From Pseudomonadota bacterium (GTDB taxonomy: Bacteria; Pseudomonadota; Alphaproteobacteria; Rhizobiales; Xanthobacteraceae): a stretch of DNA of 6,382 nt. How positions within the stretch are numbered: position 1 is the stretch's first letter; each line of letters opens with the position of its first letter. Where the stretch lies: assembly GCA_023388935.1 (NCBI GenBank), contig JAEWFG010000360.1, positions 1-6,382 on the forward strand, written 5' to 3'. The notes below the pieces were generated by a model. The model had not been told where the DNA came from. It searched no databases and saw nothing but the letters and a program-made list of their open reading frames with translations. Below are positions 3,965-6,382 of this stretch, one piece after another. Both the position numbers and the translations under genes were made by a program.

Positions 3965-6283
3965 CTACGCGAAATGGAAGTCCTGGCTCGTCAGCGAGCT
4001 CAGCTTGGTCCATGTCAGCTTCAGCGAGTCGGCCCCTGAAGAGATGACAACGTCGTTGCCCTGCTGGGTCGCATGGCTAAGTACGCTGGCAAAATCGCTG
4101 AAGGTAGCAGTGCTGAACTGAATTACGTCGTGCGTCGGACCTGTCGCCGTGAAATTCTTGATCACGTCATTCCCGAAATGCGGGGCGAACACGAACGTAT
4201 CGCCGCCGCCGTGGCCCGAGAGGATATCGTCACCCGACGTGCTCTTCAGGGTATCGCCGGATGACGAACCGACCACGATAGAACCGGCGCTTGTCCCAAC
4301 GAGCTTTCCGCTGCTATTATACTCTTGGGCCGTGATCGCATGTACGGTATCCGAAAGCGGCTTGTCCGTCGTAAAACTCCAGCCTCCGTACGATTTGGTG
4401 GTCGTCTCGCCGATCAGTTTCCCGTTGTCATAGAACTTGATCAGGCTATTGGCAGCGGCCGTACCCGTAAGGTTGACTACGGAATTGGGCACATCGCCGT
4501 GGAGACCGGTGAACTTGATCGACCCGACTGCAGCAGAAGTCGGATTCACCGTGACCACATCGGCGACTGACGCCACGCTCGTATTGCCCGCGACGTCAGT
4601 CGCCTTGGAAATGAAGCTGTGAGCACCGCTAGCAAGAGTGCCGGTATCAAAGCTCCACGTCCCGGCGCTACCGGCGGTCACCGTAGCGATCTGCTTGCCG
4701 TTGTCCCAGATCGAGACCGTGCTGTTTGCTTCCGCAGTCCCCTTCAACAGAAGGTCGTTGAAGGTTGTCGTCGCACCGACCGCGGCGCCGGCCTGGGAAT
4801 AGTGGGCCAGTGTAGGCGCAACCGGGGCATGCGTGTCGATGGTGACGGCAAAATCCGCAGAGGCGACGCTCTTGTTGCCGGCGGAATCGTTATCGATCGC
4901 CGTGAAATGATGAACGCCATCATTCAGTGTGGACGTGGTCAGGCTCCAGGCTCCCTTGCTGTCCACTGTCGCCGTTCCAACCTTCGTCGTTCCCTCGAAG
5001 ACCGTCACCGTGCTGTTCGCCACCGCAGACCCGCTAAGCGTGACCTTGTTGACGTTGGTGATGAGGTCTCCCTTGATGCCACTATCGGGGGAGATCGAGA
5101 GGATGGACGGGGCCGGCACCTGAGACGGCGTCGTGCCGACCACAGGATCGCGCGCCTGCGACACGGCGCTGACATTGCCAGCGGCATCGGTCGCAGTCGC
5201 CGTCAAGGAGTGAGTGCCCTGGGAAAGAGCACCCGTCGTAATGGCCCAGTTGCCCTTCGCGTCGGCTGTCCCGGATCCGACAAGCGTCTTGCCGTCGTAT
5301 ACCTTGATGCTGCTGTTTGCCTCAGCCGTGCCCGACAGCTTCACCTGGTTGGTGTTCACCGTCGTGTCCGTAAGCAACACAGGGGCGGCTGGCGCCTGGG
5401 TATCAACCGTGACCGTCAGCGCGGCGGATGCCACACTGCTCTTGCCGGCCGCATCGGTTGCGGTCGCCGTCAGAACGTGCTTGGCATCAGTCAAGGCCGT
5501 CGTGACGAAACTCCAGCTGCCTGTTGCGCTGGCGGTGGCCGTCCCGATCTGCTTTGTGCCGTCGAACACTTTCACCGTGCTGTTGGCCGCCGCGGTTCCA
5601 GTCAGCGTAAGCTTATTGGCGCTGGTGATGCCATCGCCGACGACGCCTGTGTCTTGCGAGAAGGAAGCAATCACCGGCGCGGACGGCGCAGGGGTACCGT
5701 CCGTCGGGGGCGAGCTTGGGTACGGAATCGGGTCTCTGTTGTTGTCCCATTGGACATTGTTGCTAACCGTCGCCTTCGTGCCATTGACCGCGACGTAGCC
5801 GTAGTACCCCTTCTCAAGGTAGTTGTTCTCGATGACGATGTTGGAGATAACGCCGCTCAGCCCGGCCTTTTGGTCCACGTGCACCGTGTACGCAGGATCA
5901 CCAAACATCAAATTGTTTCTGACGGTGACATCGTTGACGGAACCAAAGTCGTTATCGATAAAGACCGCGGCCGTGCCGTTGCCGTTGGGTAGGCTAATCG
6001 TATTGTTCTGGATCAGCACATGATTTTGGGTGCCCAGGCAGACGACGCCGTCGTAGTGAGGATCGGCGCTGCCGTAATACAAGTCGTGGACATAGTTGCC
6101 ATCGACGGTGCTCGCGCCGTCCTTTAATTGGATGCCAATCCCAACGTGCGAAATGTCGTTGCCGACAAACGTTCCGCCGCCGAGAATGCCCGAGTTGGTT
6201 AGGTTGCCTCCGATGATTTTGCAGTGCTCAACCGTAAGGTTGGGCGCTCGATCGCCTGAAATGGACCCGCGGAGCGGGACCAC
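3965..6283 (-). CDS. Secreted beta-helix / Ig-like repeat / RTX protein, 5' end uncertain
   Basis: A 772-aa modular extracellular protein is predicted. Residues 1 to about 180 are a right-handed parallel beta-helix with recurring N-N turns (NLTVEHCKIIGG, NHVLIQNNTI, NDVTVRNNLM, SNIVIENNYL), a fold of polysaccharide lyases, epimerases and adhesins. A Pro-rich linker (186-203, YPSSPPTDGTPAPSAP) leads to five Ig-like repeats (about 200-672). Residues 673-772 are an RTX/serralysin-like end with SGDDILSGHGGGDTFVF, a DVIKNF strand and a C-terminal DFHFA, typical of type I secretion substrates. Calcium binding and export by an ABC/MFP/outer-membrane channel are therefore inferred. The catalytic role, if any, is unknown. 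Start: GTG 6283 is the only usual start codon after the in-frame TAG at 6331-6329, and it lacks a close ribosome site. The helix has few coils for the family, so 5' truncation or a frameshift is likely. Confidence 0.8.
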   Translation of the reverse strand: MVPLRGSISGDRAPNLTVEHCKIIGGNLTNSGILGGGTFVGNDISHVGIGIQLKDGASTVDGNYVHDLYYGSADPHYDGVVCLGTQNHVLIQNNTISLPNGNGTAAVFIDNDFGSVNDVTVRNNLMFGDPAYTVHVDQKAGLSGVISNIVIENNYLEKGYYGYVAVNGTKATVSNNVQWDNNRDPIPYPSSPPTDGTPAPSAPVIASFSQDTGVVGDGITSANKLTLTGTAAANSTVKVFDGTKQIGTATASATGSWSFVTTALTDAKHVLTATATDAAGKSSVASAALTVTVDTQAPAAPVLLTDTTVNTNQVKLSGTAEANSSIKVYDGKTLVGSGTADAKGNWAITTGALSQGTHSLTATATDAAGNVSAVSQARDPVVGTTPSQVPAPSILSISPDSGIKGDLITNVNKVTLSGSAVANSTVTVFEGTTKVGTATVDSKGAWSLTTSTLNDGVHHFTAIDNDSAGNKSVASADFAVTIDTHAPVAPTLAHYSQAGAAVGATTTFNDLLLKGTAEANSTVSIWDNGKQIATVTAGSAGTWSFDTGTLASGAHSFISKATDVAGNTSVASVADVVTVNPTSAAVGSIKFTGLHGDVPNSVVNLTGTAAANSLIKFYDNGKLIGETTTKSYGGWSFTTDKPLSDTVHAITAQEYNSSGKLVGTSAGSIVVGSSSGDTLKSTSGDDILSGHGGGDTFVFAPHFGNDVIKNFTATGPTHDVIQFSTATFSDFASVLSHATQQGNDVVISSGADSLKLTWTKLSSLTSQDFHFA
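3968..4267 (-). other. C-terminal RTX/serralysin-like type I secretion region
   Basis: The last 100 residues of the secreted protein contain one clear glycine/aspartate RTX segment (GDDILSGHGGGDTFVF, 684-699). It is followed by the GNDVIKNF and DVIQFS strands common in serralysin-type C-terminal domains, and a hydrophobic-ended tail DFHFA. This is a Ca2+-binding beta-roll plus uncleaved secretion signal in the known families. Only about one nonapeptide pair is present, so the roll would be short. Confidence 0.7.
4268..5686 (-). repeat. Five tandem Ig-like repeat units within the secreted protein
   Basis: Five units of about 83-97 residues occur at about 200-295, 296-378, 388-484, 485-580 and 584-672. 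Each carries a core G[TS]A.ANS..., a [VI].[VI][FYW][DE] strand, G.W.[FIL].T, and most carry H...A.A.D.AGN. Core versions are GTAAANSTVKVFDG, GTAEANSSIKVYDG, GSAVANSTVTVFEG, GTAEANSTVSIWDNG and GTAAANSLIKFYDNG. Such bacterial Ig-like arrays act as stalks or adhesive segments in large secreted proteins. The last unit is the most divergent and has lost the DAAGN segment (EYNSSGK). Confidence 0.85.
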
Positions 6284-6382
6284 TTGAGCTGATTTCTTAG
6301 TTGGAAACTGCCCGCTCCTGATCCTTCTCTATCACGCTGCCAGAAACTCTGTCTGCTGCTGTTGCTGTGGGCATGTGGTCAA
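6284..6382 (-). other. Upstream edge of the secreted-protein gene: competing short frames
   Basis: No gene can be assigned here. On the minus strand one frame runs from the edge to a TGA/TAG pair (6334-6329), reading a Gln run and ending TEFLAA, and could be the 3' end of an upstream gene. A second reads MPTATAADRVSGSVIEKDQE from ATG 6374 and ends at TAA 6299-6297, overlapping the start region of the secreted-protein frame. Its AGGAG-like sequence (near 6315-6320) is too far from GTG 6283 to be its ribosome site. Confidence 0.3.

Noticed and set aside
4268..5686. Regularly spaced repeats suggesting a CRISPR-like or minisatellite array
   Set aside because: Units are about 250-290 bp, diverged, and remain in frame inside one gene; they are protein domain repeats.
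4619..5992. Plus-strand ORF of 457 codons opposite the secreted protein
   Set aside because: It is Arg/Gly-rich with no recognisable domain, and its apparent repeats only mirror the Ig-like repeats on the other strand.
6348..6372. CTG/CAG-like trinucleotide run near the right edge
   Set aside because: It is only a few imperfect units and may be an ordinary Gln-rich coding stretch of an upstream gene cut by the window edge.

Overview
The window reads as accessory or flexible chromosomal DNA from an alphaproteobacterium, most likely of the Bradyrhizobium/Rhizobiales type. This is inferred from family resemblance, moderately high GC with GC-rich third codon positions, and a FixK/FNR-type box. 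No rRNA, tRNA, CRISPR array or intact mobile element was seen. Every intact gene lies on the minus strand, so the window is best read from right to left.

Right part (6382 to 3965). This is a long minus-strand gene for a modular secreted protein. It has an N-terminal right-handed parallel beta-helix, five tandem Ig-like repeats and a C-terminal calcium-binding RTX/serralysin-like region of the type used by type I secretion. Its 5' end is doubtful: there is only a GTG start, no well-placed ribosome binding site and a stop just upstream. The helix looks short, so the gene may be 5'-truncated or frameshifted.

Middle (3964 to 2648). A perfect 24-bp GC-rich palindrome follows the secreted-protein gene and is probably its terminator. 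Next is an unrecognised 80-codon minus-strand ORF whose codon-position GC pattern is that of a real gene. It converges on, and overlaps by 16 bp, a plus-strand remnant of a class II (c'-like) cytochrome c that keeps its C-terminal CAACH haem motif but has lost its N-terminus. Left of that is an intact hemerythrin-domain gene (187 aa) with a strong Shine-Dalgarno and a FixK2/FNR-type palindrome upstream, suggesting oxygen-responsive expression.

Left part (2500 to 1). This is a two-gene operon read off the left edge. The first gene encodes a secreted Leu/Ile/Val-type periplasmic binding protein with a signal peptide. Its stop overlaps the start of the second gene in an ATGA junction. The second gene encodes the N-terminal 386 residues of a TorS-like membrane sensor, with one transmembrane helix and a large periplasmic region containing an internal duplication. 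No permease or ATPase gene is in view. The pair therefore looks like a ligand-sensing module (binding protein plus sensor kinase, as in TorT/TorS) rather than a transporter, though the output domain lies outside the window.
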